Source of the DNA: Actinomycetota bacterium
GTDB taxonomy: Bacteria; Actinomycetota; Acidimicrobiia; Acidimicrobiales; Iamiaceae
Assembly (NCBI GenBank): GCA_019639075.1
Contig: JAHBSO010000004.1
Coordinates: 1-64,000 of the forward strand
Reading direction: 5' to 3'
DNA length: 64,000 nucleotides
Positions within the stretch are counted from its first letter, which is position 1. Each line of letters begins with the position of its first letter. The notes under the pieces are model-generated. The model was not told the DNA's origin. It saw nothing but the letters and a program-made list of their open reading frames with translations, and searched no databases. Shown in pieces: positions 10,289 through 18,880 of the stretch. The translations under genes were made by a program, and so were the position numbers.

Positions 10289-11896
10289 TCAGACGAACAC
10301 GATCCGGTGGAGGAACGCGGGGTCGGTCTCGGGGAAGTCGTCCCGGGTGTGCGCCCCACGGCTCTCGCGACGGCGGGCGGCGGCCTCCACGGTGGCCCGG
10401 CCGACGGTGGCCAGGTTGCGGACCTCGTGGTCGGCCACCGACGAACCGACCGGCAGGGCGAGCACGTCGTCGACCGCCTTGGCGGCGACGCCGAGGCGAT
10501 CAGCGTCCCGGAGCACCCCGGCGTTGTCGGTGAGCGCACGCTGCAGGCCGCGCCGCACCTCCCCGGTGGAGACGCCGTCGACCGGCGGATCCGCCGACGG
10601 CTGTTCGGTCGACCGCGTGGAGAGGCGGACGAACCGACCACCGATGACGCCCGAGGGGACGACGTCGGGGCGGTCGGGATCCATGCCGAGCACGGTGCGC
10701 ATGGCGCCGGTGGCCGACGGTCCGCTCACCCCGTCCTCGATCGCCTCGACCGCCCGGGGCCCGAACACCATGCCCTCCAGGAGCGAGTTCGACGCCAGGC
10801 GGTTGGCCCCGTGCACCCCGGAGCAGCAGGCCTCGCCCGCGGCCCAGAGACCCGGCAGCGACGACGACCCCCGCAGGTCGGTCACGATGCCACCGCAGGT
10901 GTAGTGCGCGGCGGGCGCGACCGGCAGCCAGTCCTTCGACGGATCGAGGCCGACCGAACGCAGGTCCCGGGCGATGTTGGGGAACCGCTGGTCGAAGTCC
11001 TCCAGCCCGGTGGCATCGAGGAACACGTGGTCTGCACCGAGCTCCTGCATCCGCCAGGTCTCGGCCCGCGACACGACGTCGCGGGGCTGCAGCTCGTCGA
11101 CGAACCGCTCCCCCGTCGTGTCCCGCAGCAGCGCACCGTGGCCCCGCAGGGCCTCGGTGAGCAGCGGCCGGGGCATCGTCTCGACCGACAGCGCGGTGGG
11201 GTGGAACTGCACGAACTCGATGTCGGCCACCGCGACCCCGGCCCGAAGCGCCATGGCGATGCCGTCACCGGTGGCCTCGACCGGGTTTGTGGTGACGGCG
11301 TAGAGCTGGCCGGCGCCGCCGGTGGTGACGAGCACGTTCGCGGCTCGGACCGAGTGGACGGTGCCGTCGGCGAACAGCGCGGTGACGCCCCGGCAGCGGC
11401 CGGCCTCGACGATCAGCTCCAGCGCGAACGCGTGCTCGTGGATGGCGGCCGCGGTGCGCTGGACCGCAGCGACGAGCGCTCGCTCGACCTCGGCCCCGGT
11501 GGCCGAGCCGCCGGCGTGGACGATCCGGGGCAGCGTGTGGCCGCCCTCGCGGGCCAGCTCCAGCTCGCCCGCGCCGTCGCGGTCGAACATGGCGCCGAGC
11601 GCGATCAGCTCGTTGACCCGGGCGGGCCCTTCGTCGACGAGCACCCGGACCGCCTCGGCGTCGCACAGGCCGGCCCCGGCCGCCAGCGTGTCGGCGAGGT
11701 GGAGGTCCGTGGAGTCCGGGTCGCCGCCGAGCACCGCGGCGACGCCGCCCTGCGCCCACCGGGTGGTCGCCTGCGGCAGCTCGCCCTTGGTGAGCACGCC
11801 GACCCGCATCTGGTGGGTGCCCGCGGCACGCACCGCGGCGGAGAGCCCGGCCACGCCCGAGCCCAGCACCAGGAGGTCGAGTTCGTCGTCGATCAT
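10289..11896 (-). CDS. nadB: L-aspartate oxidase
   Basis: This 535-residue flavoprotein oxidises aspartate to iminoaspartate, the first step of de novo NAD synthesis. The N-terminal FAD motif reads VLGSGVAGLSAAVRA. The family segments RWAQGGVAA and GGAGQLYAVTTNP follow, then EFVQFHPTAL and YTCGGIVTDLRG, with GLWAAGEACCSGVHGANRLA near residue 345. The C-terminal helical domain is complete. The gene lies 49 bases after panD and upstream of the scramblase-like gene and nadC. Because nadA is absent here, quinolinate synthase must be encoded elsewhere or replaced. Confidence 0.95.
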   Translation of the reverse strand: MIDDELDLLVLGSGVAGLSAAVRAAGTHQMRVGVLTKGELPQATTRWAQGGVAAVLGGDPDSTDLHLADTLAAGAGLCDAEAVRVLVDEGPARVNELIALGAMFDRDGAGELELAREGGHTLPRIVHAGGSATGAEVERALVAAVQRTAAAIHEHAFALELIVEAGRCRGVTALFADGTVHSVRAANVLVTTGGAGQLYAVTTNPVEATGDGIAMALRAGVAVADIEFVQFHPTALSVETMPRPLLTEALRGHGALLRDTTGERFVDELQPRDVVSRAETWRMQELGADHVFLDATGLEDFDQRFPNIARDLRSVGLDPSKDWLPVAPAAHYTCGGIVTDLRGSSSLPGLWAAGEACCSGVHGANRLASNSLLEGMVFGPRAVEAIEDGVSGPSATGAMRTVLGMDPDRPDVVPSGVIGGRFVRLSTRSTEQPSADPPVDGVSTGEVRRGLQRALTDNAGVLRDADRLGVAAKAVDDVLALPVGSSVADHEVRNLATVGRATVEAAARRRESRGAHTRDDFPETDPAFLHRIVFV

Positions 11897-11945
11897 GGGA
11901 CCGGGCCGTCGTGCGGCGTCGACCGGGTGGCCGGCGCCGTCGCGA

Positions 11946-12368
11946 TCAGACGTGGGGGACCTCGACGTAGCGCCGCGGGGCCGGCGTCTCGAGGGCGGCC
12001 AGCGCGGTCGCGGTGGCCTCGTCGACGATCGCGTTGGCGGTGTCGACGTGGACCACGGTCGGCTCGAAGCCGTCGAGCTCGCTCTGGTCGTAGTCGGCGT
12101 AGCTGATGAGGATCACCTTGTCGCCCGGGGCGACGAGGCGGGCCGCCGCCCCGTTGAGGCAGATGTCGCCGGAGCCGCGCACGCCCTCGATGACGTAGGT
12201 CTCGAGGCGGGCGCCGTTGTCGATGTCGACGATCGCGACCTGCTCGAACTCCATGAGGTCCGCCGCGTCCATGAGGTCACGGTCGACCGTGACCGACCCC
12301 ACGTAGTGCAGGTTGGCGTCGGTCACCGTGGCGCGGTGGATCTTGCTCTTCATCATGCGTCGGCGCAT
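11946..12368 (-). CDS. panD: Aspartate 1-decarboxylase
   Basis: This 140-residue pro-enzyme makes beta-alanine from aspartate for pantothenate synthesis. PanD self-cleaves between a glycine and a serine to form its pyruvoyl cofactor; the site is visible in HYVGSVTVD. Other family markers are [15 protein letters not shown] and the [15 protein letters not shown] segment. The start at 12368 was chosen because an AAGGA ribosome-binding site lies about nine bases upstream; two internal ATGs follow within six codons. In many relatives panC and panD are adjacent, whereas here about 9 kb of plus-strand genes separate them. Confidence 0.95.
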   Translation of the reverse strand: MRRRMMKSKIHRATVTDANLHYVGSVTVDRDLMDAADLMEFEQVAIVDIDNGARLETYVIEGVRGSGDICLNGAAARLVAPGDKVILISYADYDQSELDGFEPTVVHVDTANAIVDEATATALAALETPAPRRYVEVPHV

Positions 12369-12419
12369 CTGCTGACGTCCTTTCGTGGTGGACGCCGGTC
12401 TCCCGGTCGCCCCCTCTGG

Positions 12420-12434
12420 GGATGTGCAACATCC
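12420..12434. promoter_or_regulatory. Inverted repeat in the panD leader / divergent promoter region
   Basis: GGATGT-GCA-ACATCC is a perfect 6-bp inverted repeat with a 3-base centre. It lies 52-66 bases before panD and about 195 bases before the divergent zinc-ribbon gene, so it could be an operator for either side. No T-run follows, so it does not look like a terminator. No regulator can be assigned from the sequence. Confidence 0.4.
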
Positions 12435-12580
12435 TGCCGTGTCCAACACCGCCCCACCCAATCGGCATTCCCGTTCCGCACCGACGCGCGCGTTCCCAAC
12501 CTTGAAGCGCACCCGATGGCGTCCGTACGTTCCGCCGACCGGCCCCCACGTCGACGGCTGCCGGGAGGGTGCAGAGTTCG

Positions 12581-12637
12581 ATGGACGACGGATCCAGTTC
12601 GGCCACTGGCCAGGTCAGGGGCTCGGACGTTGGCTGA
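12581..12637 (+). CDS. Possible 18-codon leader ORF overlapping the zinc-ribbon gene
   Basis: An ATG with GGGAGG about 12 bases upstream opens an 18-codon frame ([18 protein letters not shown]) that ends at 12635-12637, overlapping the proposed TTG start of the next gene. It could be a leader peptide that couples translation, or the true N-terminus of the next protein separated by a frameshift, since a neighbouring protein also begins MDDG. Evidence is weak. Confidence 0.25.
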   Translation: MDDGSSSATGQVRGSDVG

Positions 12638-13487
12638 GACCTGGGCGTGTCAGACCTGCGCGACCACGAACGGCTCCGCCGCCGCGCGCTGCCAGGTGTG
12701 CGGTGCCGCGCCCACCGGGTTCGTTCAGACACCCGATCAGCCCCGACCACCGCTCGCCCTCGTACCGGTCCACCGACGGGAGTCAGGATCGGCGCAGCCG
12801 CAGCCCGGGGCGCCGGTCCCGACCGGCCCGGCACGGTACCCCTCGGCCCCACCTCCAACCCCCGCCCGATCCGTCGCCCGCCCCATCGCGATCGCGATCG
12901 CGCTGGGTTGCGTCGCCGCGCTCATCGGCGTCGGTGCGTTCGTGATCGCTGGGGGGAACGACCAGGACCATGTCGCAGGGGCCTCGTCGACCGACGACTC
13001 CACCCTCGAGCCGGGCGACGCCGGGCAGGACGAGTGGAGCTCACCCACGAACGAGGACCTCGGAGACGACGACGAGGACCCCGTGGTGATCGTGACGACC
13101 CCGACGACCGAACCCGTCGCCGCGACGCGACAGGCGCAGCTCTGGGCCAGGACGGCCAAGCTGCGCGACGCGCCCCGGCTCGACGCGACCGAGATCCGCA
13201 CGTTCACCGACGAGGAAGGGCGGGCGGTCACCGTGATCGGTGCGCTGGACGCCGGCTGGTACGAGGTCGAGATCGACGGCATGCACGGATTCCTCTACGG
13301 CGGGCTCGTCACGCCCCCGGACCCCGGGCACTGTGTCCTGCTCATGGGTGACGGCTGGCCCTACGCCAAGCAGTCGACCCGGGTGATCGTGTCGATCAGC
13401 CCGAGCGGCGACCTCGTGGCGACCCTGCCCGAGGGTGGAGAGGTCGTCGTCACCTCGGGCGACATCCGCGATCAGCAGTGCGCGTAG
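12630..13487 (+). CDS. Zinc-ribbon, single-pass membrane protein with SH3b-like ectodomain
   Basis: This protein of about 285 residues opens with a RanBP2-like zinc ribbon, WACQTC followed by CQVCG, that is, two C-x2-C pairs. A Pro/Ala-rich linker follows, then one membrane segment (around ARPIAIAIALGCVAALIG, residues 85-110), an acidic Thr-rich spacer and a bacterial SH3-like region (LWARTAKLRDAPRLDATEI ... GWYEVEIDGMHGFLYGG). SH3b domains usually bind cell-wall peptides. The start is uncertain: a TTG at 12630 has AGGGG eight bases upstream, while an in-frame ATG at 12516 has no good ribosome-binding site. The M23 gene starts 7 bases after the stop. The zinc ribbon is predicted inside the cell and the SH3 part outside. 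Confidence 0.72.
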   Translation: MAETWACQTCATTNGSAAARCQVCGAAPTGFVQTPDQPRPPLALVPVHRRESGSAQPQPGAPVPTGPARYPSAPPPTPARSVARPIAIAIALGCVAALIGVGAFVIAGGNDQDHVAGASSTDDSTLEPGDAGQDEWSSPTNEDLGDDDEDPVVIVTTPTTEPVAATRQAQLWARTAKLRDAPRLDATEIRTFTDEEGRAVTVIGALDAGWYEVEIDGMHGFLYGGLVTPPDPGHCVLLMGDGWPYAKQSTRVIVSISPSGDLVATLPEGGEVVVTSGDIRDQQCA

Positions 13488-13494
13488 GTCGACG

Positions 13495-14427
13495 ATGAGC
13501 GACGACGACATCTGGTCCGAGGAGCGCAGCCCGCGACCGCCGCCTCGACGGGCCAGCCCTCGCGAGAACACGCCCGACGCCTCACCGGCACGGGTCGGCG
13601 AGCCATCGGTGCGTTCGCGCCGATGGCTCGTTCCCGTGGCGGCGCTGGTGACAGGCGCAGTACTGGGCGGAGTCGGCGCCACCGCCGCCGCGAACCGTTC
13701 CGACGCAGGAGCGAGTGCACGTCCGACCGCGACCGCGACCAGCTCCACCTCCCCCGCGACCACCAGCGAACCGTCACCCACCGTCCCCCCGTCCACCACG
13801 ACGACGGCCGTGGCCGCAGACCCGACCCCGAACGCCCCGAACGACCTCGCAGCAGCCGAAGCCCTCGCCCCACTGACCCTGCCCTCGGACTGCGGCCTGC
13901 CGTTCGGAGTCGCCGAATCGCTCCCCAACGGGGAGCGCGCGTACCGGGGCGGGGTGCACGAGGGGATCGACTTCATCTGCGGTGAGCGAGGACGCGACGC
14001 GGTCGCCGCCCTCGACGGGCAGGTCGTGATGGCGAACCAGAGCTACGAGGACCCGACGAACGCCGAACGGGAGGAGATCCTCGCCACCGCCAAGTCGCTC
14101 GGCTACACGCCGCCGTGGACGCTGGCGATGCTCTTCGGGCGGGTCGTCGTCATCGACCACGGCATCCGACCCGACGTGGGACACGTGGTCACCATCTACG
14201 CGCACCTCGAACAGATCGCGCCGGGCATCCAGCCGGGTAGACACGTCACCGCGGGCCAACGGCTGGGCGAGATCGGCAACCGTGGCACCGAGACCGCCGC
14301 CACCGGTGGGACCCGCCCGCAGTCGCTCCACCTGCACTGGGAGATCCACGTGAACGGGCACTTCCTCGCCGAGGGAGCCAACCTGCAGGAGACCGACGAG
14401 ATCTACCGCAAGCTGTTCGGACGATGA
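13495..14427 (+). CDS. Membrane-anchored M23 (LytM-type) metallopeptidase
   Basis: This 310-residue protein is predicted to be a peptidoglycan-cleaving M23 peptidase tethered to the membrane. A basic cytoplasmic tail is followed by one membrane segment at about residues 43-65 and a Ser/Thr/Pro-rich wall-spanning linker. The M23 domain starts near residue 130. The zinc ligands are visible as H-x3-D in VHEGIDF near residue 153 and H-x-H in SLHLHWEIH near 278. An insertion between the motifs (around YEDPTNAEREE) is larger than usual. The gene lies 7 bases after the SH3b gene and overlaps the next start by ATGA, so the three appear to form one unit that may remodel the wall for the neighbouring membrane system. 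Confidence 0.85.
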   Translation: MSDDDIWSEERSPRPPPRRASPRENTPDASPARVGEPSVRSRRWLVPVAALVTGAVLGGVGATAAANRSDAGASARPTATATSSTSPATTSEPSPTVPPSTTTTAVAADPTPNAPNDLAAAEALAPLTLPSDCGLPFGVAESLPNGERAYRGGVHEGIDFICGERGRDAVAALDGQVVMANQSYEDPTNAEREEILATAKSLGYTPPWTLAMLFGRVVVIDHGIRPDVGHVVTIYAHLEQIAPGIQPGRHVTAGQRLGEIGNRGTETAATGGTRPQSLHLHWEIHVNGHFLAEGANLQETDEIYRKLFGR

Positions 14428-15395
14428 CGCGCACGCCCTGCCCGACGTGCGGAACGGCCAACGACGGACGGTTCTGCATCGTCTGCGGTGCCGACACCGC
14501 TGCGGCGGGAGGGCGTCCGCCATCGGACGGAGCGAACGACGCCACGGGCTCGGTGACGAGGATCCAACCGGTCACCCCCGTCCCGCCCCCGGCACCGAGC
14601 CTGGTCCCGGTCGCCCAGCGCGGAACGGCGCCTCCGCCCCCAGAACACGAACCTCCGCAGCCGAAGCACACGGCACGAATCATCGCCGCGGTCGCCGCCG
14701 TCGCGATCGTGGCCGCAGGTGCCGGCGCGGCGCTCGCCGCGGCCGGGAGCGGTGACAAGACGGCGCCGCCGGCGAGCACCGCGGCACCGAGCCGCACGAC
14801 CAGCAGCGTCGACGACACGTCGGACGAGCGACCCACGACCACCCCGCCCACACCGGTCGTGACGACGACCGATCCGGTGCCGCAGACCTCCACCACGATC
14901 GCCGAGCCGCCGCCGACGCCCTCGACCACCCCACCAGCCGCGTCCTACCCCACGCACACGGTGATGGACGATCCCGCCCACCTCGTCCAGATCTGGCTCC
15001 CGGAGGTCATGGCGGAGCTGCCGACCGGCGATTCCACAAGGATCTGGACCTTCGAGGACGTGACGTTCCGGTGGGTCGACGACGGCCCTGGATCGGCCGG
15101 CGATGCGCTGGCGCTCCACGACTCACTCGTGCGGGAGCTGCGAACGGTGAGCACGGACACGATCGGGGCCCAGAGCGACCAGGACGGGGCCTTCATCGTG
15201 TCGGGCCACATGTTCGACGGCACCATCGTCTACCACCGGTACAAGATCCGGTGCGGGGACCTGGTCGGCTACAGCATCGAGGTCGCCCCGAACCCCAGCG
15301 CGGCATCGGACCGCATCGGCGGGCAGATCCCCAACGACCTCTACTCGACGACCGCTGACGGGGACGCCATGGGCGGCGTCCACCCGGTGTGCTGA
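14424..15395 (+). CDS. Zinc-ribbon single-pass membrane protein of unknown function
   Basis: The protein (323 residues) starts with a C4 zinc ribbon, CPTCGTANDGRFCIVCG. A Pro-rich segment, one membrane span (around IIAAVAAVAIVAAGAGAALA) and a long Thr/Pro-rich linker follow. The C-terminal 150 residues form a predicted extracellular domain that I do not recognise; it contains two cysteines (IRCGDL and the last residue) that could pair. Its ATG overlaps the M23 stop. It shares the layout (zinc ribbon - span - linker - ectodomain) with the first gene of this run, which suggests related adaptor roles. Confidence 0.75.
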   Translation: MTRTPCPTCGTANDGRFCIVCGADTAAAGGRPPSDGANDATGSVTRIQPVTPVPPPAPSLVPVAQRGTAPPPPEHEPPQPKHTARIIAAVAAVAIVAAGAGAALAAAGSGDKTAPPASTAAPSRTTSSVDDTSDERPTTTPPTPVVTTTDPVPQTSTTIAEPPPTPSTTPPAASYPTHTVMDDPAHLVQIWLPEVMAELPTGDSTRIWTFEDVTFRWVDDGPGSAGDALALHDSLVRELRTVSTDTIGAQSDQDGAFIVSGHMFDGTIVYHRYKIRCGDLVGYSIEVAPNPSAASDRIGGQIPNDLYSTTADGDAMGGVHPVC

Positions 15396-15416
15396 GACCA
15401 GGGAGAGAAGAAGGCG

Positions 15417-16685
15417 ATGGACGACGGCCGAGGCCACCACACGAGCGACGGAACGCCACCCGTAGGCGGAGGCGGTCCGTCTGCCGGGCCTCCCCCGCCA
15501 TCGAGGCGGAACGTGACCGGCGAAGCCCGCTTCGGCGTGATCAGACCAGCCGGGAGCCCTGCGCCTCGAGACCCTGCCGCTCCGCCAGGGTGGCCCCCGG
15601 GCCCTCCCGGCGCGTCACCGGCCCAACCGATGCCACCGGGACCCGATCCGGCCCTGCTGGTGCCGATCGCACCGGTCGAACGCGCGAGCGGCACCGGGCC
15701 GTACGCACCGCCTCCCGTGCCGGGCACCTTCGGTCCCGCGTCCATGCCGAGCGCGGTGCCCGCACCGGTGCAGGGCCAGCGCCGGTCGAACTCGATCACG
15801 ACCGGGCTCGTGGCCGGCGTCATCGGAGGCATGCTCGGCTTCGCCTTGAGCAACCTGCAGGGCGACCTGCCCCTGGATGCGTCGAAGTCGGACCTCAACC
15901 TGTACAGCGCGTGGTGGACGGCGCTCATCGGGGCCGGTATGGCGCCGGTCATGGCCGCGTGGTCGTCGGCGACCTCCGGTGCATCGGAACAAGCCGTCCG
16001 TCGAGCCGGTCTCGGCGTGGTGATCGGTGGCGCGGCCGGCTTCGCCGGCGGGTACCTGGGCCAAATGCTCTACACCTCGATGCTCGAAGGCGCGGACACC
16101 TACGAGGAGCTCGAGAGCACGGTTCTGCAGGCACGGGTCCTCGGGTGGGGGCTGTTCGGCGCGTTCCTCGGCCTCGGCGTGGGGATCCTCTTCGGCCCTC
16201 GCCGCGTCTTCAACGGCCTCGTCGGCGGCGCGATCGGTGGCGCGGCAGGTGGGTTCGTCTTCCAGAAGATCAGCGAATCCGCCACCGACGACACCGGCCC
16301 GCAGTTCTGGGGGATCGTGGCGATCGGCCTCGCGATCGGCGTCGCGGTCGGTGTCATGGATCGGTTGCTGCGCCAGTTCTGGCTCCAGGGTCTCACCGGG
16401 CCGCTGCGCGGCCGGGAACTGATCCTCTTCAAGCTCCGGACGACCATCGGATCTGCGGCCGGATGCGACATCGTCATCGCCAACGACCCGGAAGCCCACC
16501 CGACCCATGCCGCGCTCGAGGTGCAGGGGCAGACGATGTCGGTGCAGCCCCTCGGCCCCGTCCTCGTCGACGGGGTCCCGGCCGTTGGCCAGACCGTCGT
16601 CCGCTCCGGCCAGGTCCTGACCATCGGACGAAGCACGTTCACCGTCGGCCAACGAGCCGCGAGCAGTTCGGCGCCGTTCCGATGA
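15417..16685 (+). CDS. Multi-spanning membrane protein with C-terminal FHA-like domain
   Basis: This 422-residue protein has a Pro/Gly-rich N-terminal region (about 120 residues), then about six glycine-rich hydrophobic segments between residues 125 and 330 (for example GLVAGVIGGMLGFALS, VVIGGAAGFAGGYLGQM and LVGGAIGGAAGGFVF). A C-terminal domain of about 80 residues with an FHA-like strand pattern completes it. In that domain the usual G-R reads IGSAAGCDIVI and the S-x2-H region reads HPTHAALE, so phosphothreonine binding may be weakened. A GGGAGAGAAG ribosome-binding site supports the start. The paralogue at 22323-23609 has the same layout. Both lie next to kinase and phosphatase genes, suggesting a membrane platform for phospho-dependent contacts. 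Confidence 0.75.
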   Translation: MDDGRGHHTSDGTPPVGGGGPSAGPPPPSRRNVTGEARFGVIRPAGSPAPRDPAAPPGWPPGPPGASPAQPMPPGPDPALLVPIAPVERASGTGPYAPPPVPGTFGPASMPSAVPAPVQGQRRSNSITTGLVAGVIGGMLGFALSNLQGDLPLDASKSDLNLYSAWWTALIGAGMAPVMAAWSSATSGASEQAVRRAGLGVVIGGAAGFAGGYLGQMLYTSMLEGADTYEELESTVLQARVLGWGLFGAFLGLGVGILFGPRRVFNGLVGGAIGGAAGGFVFQKISESATDDTGPQFWGIVAIGLAIGVAVGVMDRLLRQFWLQGLTGPLRGRELILFKLRTTIGSAAGCDIVIANDPEAHPTHAALEVQGQTMSVQPLGPVLVDGVPAVGQTVVRSGQVLTIGRSTFTVGQRAASSSAPFR

Positions 16686-16784
16686 GCGCGCACGCGGGCC
16701 GAGAACGCACCCTTCCCCTTCGGTACCATCACGCCGCCAGAGGGAGGCATCGGCGCACGCCGCGCTGTTCGGAGGGGGTGAGCC

Positions 16785-17927
16785 ATGCGGCAAGGTGACG
16801 TCCTGAACGGCTACCGGATCGACACCGCACCGACCAACGCCGGTGGCGGGATGAGCCAATGGGCGTTCGGCAGCAAGGAGGGCGGCGAGTACTTCGTCAA
16901 GATGTTCCTGTCGCCGAAGTACCCGACCGACGACGGTCCCGGGAGCGAGGAGGCGAAGTCACGCAAGCGCGCGGTCTGCCACACGTTCGAACGTCGTCAC
17001 GTCGAGATCGCACGGAGGCTCGATCCGTCCAAGCCCGGCGCCGGGAACCTCGTGGTCCCGTGCGACTTCTTCCGCGTCGAGTCCACCTACGTCAAGGTCA
17101 TGCCCAGGGTGCGTGCCGCAACGCTCCCCGACGCCCATCGCCTGTCCGGCTACCAGATCCTCGTGCTGCTCAGAAGCCTGGCGTTCAGCCTGCGGATGCT
17201 CCACAGCGAGGGCGTGGTGCACGGTGACATCAAGCCCGACAACGTGATGGTCGAACAACCGAACGCCGAGCTCTTCGTCTCGAAGCTGATCGACTTCGAC
17301 GAGGCCTACGTGGTCGGCGAGCCGCCGTTGCCCGAGCACATCGTCGGCGACCCGATCTACTACTCGCCCGAACTGCTGCGCTACATCAAGCGCGACGAAC
17401 GCCTGCCCGAGGACGCGCTCGGGCCCGCGTCCGACATGTTCTCGCTCGGCCTGTTCCTGCACCACTTCCTGACGGGACGGATCCCCGGGTTCGACCGGAG
17501 TCGTGCCAACTACCCCGCCGAGGCGATCCTCGCCCGCAACCCGCTGGAGATCGCCAGCGTCCCGACGGTGATGCAGCCGATGATCGCGCGGATGCTGGCG
17601 TTGGTCCCCGATCGCCGCCCGGACATCGAGGAGTTCATCCAGTTCCTCGCCGACGTCGACCAGGACGCGTTGGTGCCGCCGCCGATCCCGGTCGCTCCGC
17701 CGGCCCGACCAGCGGCACCCACCGCGCCATCGGCGCCCGCTTCGCCCTCGTCACCGGCCAGGCCGGCTCCCGCCGCGCCTGCGCCGACCGCAGCCCCGTC
17801 CACCCACCCACCCGCTCCCGCCACGCCAGCACCCGCCACCCCGGCCGCCGGTGGGCTCAGGAGCACGATGGGTCGCCGACGTCCCCCGACCGGTGACCCG
17901 ACGCCCGAGAGCAAGGACCCTCGATGA
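16785..17927 (+). CDS. Non-RD serine/threonine protein kinase-like protein (kinase of a kinase-VWA-PP2C triad)
   Basis: This 380-residue protein carries a protein-kinase fold in its first 290 residues and a Pro/Ala-rich tail with no membrane span. The glycine loop is loose (NAGGGMSQWAFG) and the ATP lysine is in YFVKMF. The catalytic loop reads VVHGDIKPDNVMV near residue 146, with HGD replacing HRD. The metal site reads LIDFDEAYV near 170, with DFD replacing DFG. The catalytic and metal aspartates remain, so activity is possible. The stop overlaps the VWA start (ATGA). Kinase, VWA protein and PP2C together match the TerY-P triad described from comparative genomics of tellurium-resistance-associated stress systems. 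A TACCAT hexamer at 16724 may be the -10 of its promoter in the 99-base upstream gap. Confidence 0.82.
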   Translation: MRQGDVLNGYRIDTAPTNAGGGMSQWAFGSKEGGEYFVKMFLSPKYPTDDGPGSEEAKSRKRAVCHTFERRHVEIARRLDPSKPGAGNLVVPCDFFRVESTYVKVMPRVRAATLPDAHRLSGYQILVLLRSLAFSLRMLHSEGVVHGDIKPDNVMVEQPNAELFVSKLIDFDEAYVVGEPPLPEHIVGDPIYYSPELLRYIKRDERLPEDALGPASDMFSLGLFLHHFLTGRIPGFDRSRANYPAEAILARNPLEIASVPTVMQPMIARMLALVPDRRPDIEEFIQFLADVDQDALVPPPIPVAPPARPAAPTAPSAPASPSSPARPAPAAPAPTAAPSTHPPAPATPAPATPAAGGLRSTMGRRRPPTGDPTPESKDPR

Positions 17928-18865
17928 CCGATCACGAACCGGACCAGACCCGCTGGGCGCCCGCCGACCCCGATTCGAACACCGTGCCCCGGACACCACA
18001 GGAGCAGGCGCCCATCGACGACGTCCCGGGCCCCGCTCCGGACACGGGCGTCGACCCCACGGGCTGGGCCGCGTCGCCCACTCCCGATGCGCCCTCCGCC
18101 GCGCCGCCACCGCCGGCGGGCGGCGTCGACGCGGCCTACCTCCCGCCACCGGAGATGTACGCCGGTGGCGGCACGAGCCAGTACGGCATGAACCTGGGCT
18201 ACGCGGTCGACATCGTGTTCGTGATCGACATCACCGGTTCGATGACCCCCGTCATCGAACAGGTCAAGGCCGGAGCCATGTCGTTCCACGACCGACTGCT
18301 CCAGACCATGGCCGAGAAGGACAAGTTCGTGAGCAGCCTCCGGCTCCGCGTCGTCGCGTACCGCGACTACTACGACAACCCGGCGGACGCGCTCTTCCAC
18401 ACCCCGTTCTTCGAGCTCCCCGAGCACGTCCCCCACTTCCACACCTACGTGTCCGGGCTGTTCGCGGACGGCGGCGGCGACGAACCCGAGTCGGGCCTCG
18501 AAGCGCTCGGCGTGGCGATGGCGTCGGAGTGGGAGCGCGGCATGGATCGCCGACGCCATGTGGTGGTGCTGTTCACCGACGCCTCGGCCCACCCGCTCGA
18601 GGCGTCGCACGGCCGGGCGGTCCCCGGCTACCCGACGCACGTGCCGAACACCTTCGATGCCCTCACCGACCAGTGGGACGACCCGCAGGGCTACGTCATG
18701 GAGTTCGCCGCCAAGCGGCTCCTGCTCTACGCCCCCGACGTGTACCCGTGGAACGTCATCTCCGCCAACTGGGACAACGTCCTGCACTACCCGTCACGGG
18801 CCGGCCAAGGGCTCAACGAGATCGAGTTCGGCCAGATCGTCGACGCCATCGCCGGAAGCGTCTGA
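17924..18865 (+). CDS. VWA-domain protein (TerY-like partner of the kinase)
   Basis: This 313-residue protein has a Pro/Asp-rich N-terminal region of about 85 residues and a von Willebrand factor A domain. The metal-ion-dependent adhesion motif is intact as VFVIDITGSM near residue 102. The conserved second-loop region reads VVAYRDYYDN and the third reads VVLFTDASAHP. The segment with FADGGGDEPESG resembles VWA domains of the alpha-kinase-associated type. There is no signal peptide, so it should act in the cytosol as a scaffold or metal sensor. It is translationally coupled to the kinase upstream and lies 15 bases before the PP2C-like gene. Confidence 0.85.
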   Translation: MTDHEPDQTRWAPADPDSNTVPRTPQEQAPIDDVPGPAPDTGVDPTGWAASPTPDAPSAAPPPPAGGVDAAYLPPPEMYAGGGTSQYGMNLGYAVDIVFVIDITGSMTPVIEQVKAGAMSFHDRLLQTMAEKDKFVSSLRLRVVAYRDYYDNPADALFHTPFFELPEHVPHFHTYVSGLFADGGGDEPESGLEALGVAMASEWERGMDRRRHVVVLFTDASAHPLEASHGRAVPGYPTHVPNTFDALTDQWDDPQGYVMEFAAKRLLLYAPDVYPWNVISANWDNVLHYPSRAGQGLNEIEFGQIVDAIAGSV

Positions 18866-18880
18866 ACCATGGAGGGCGGG

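Noticed and set aside
16785..17927. Calling the HGD/DFD kinase a pseudokinase
   Set aside because: The ATP lysine and the catalytic and metal-binding aspartates are still present, so loss of activity cannot be claimed from the sequence.
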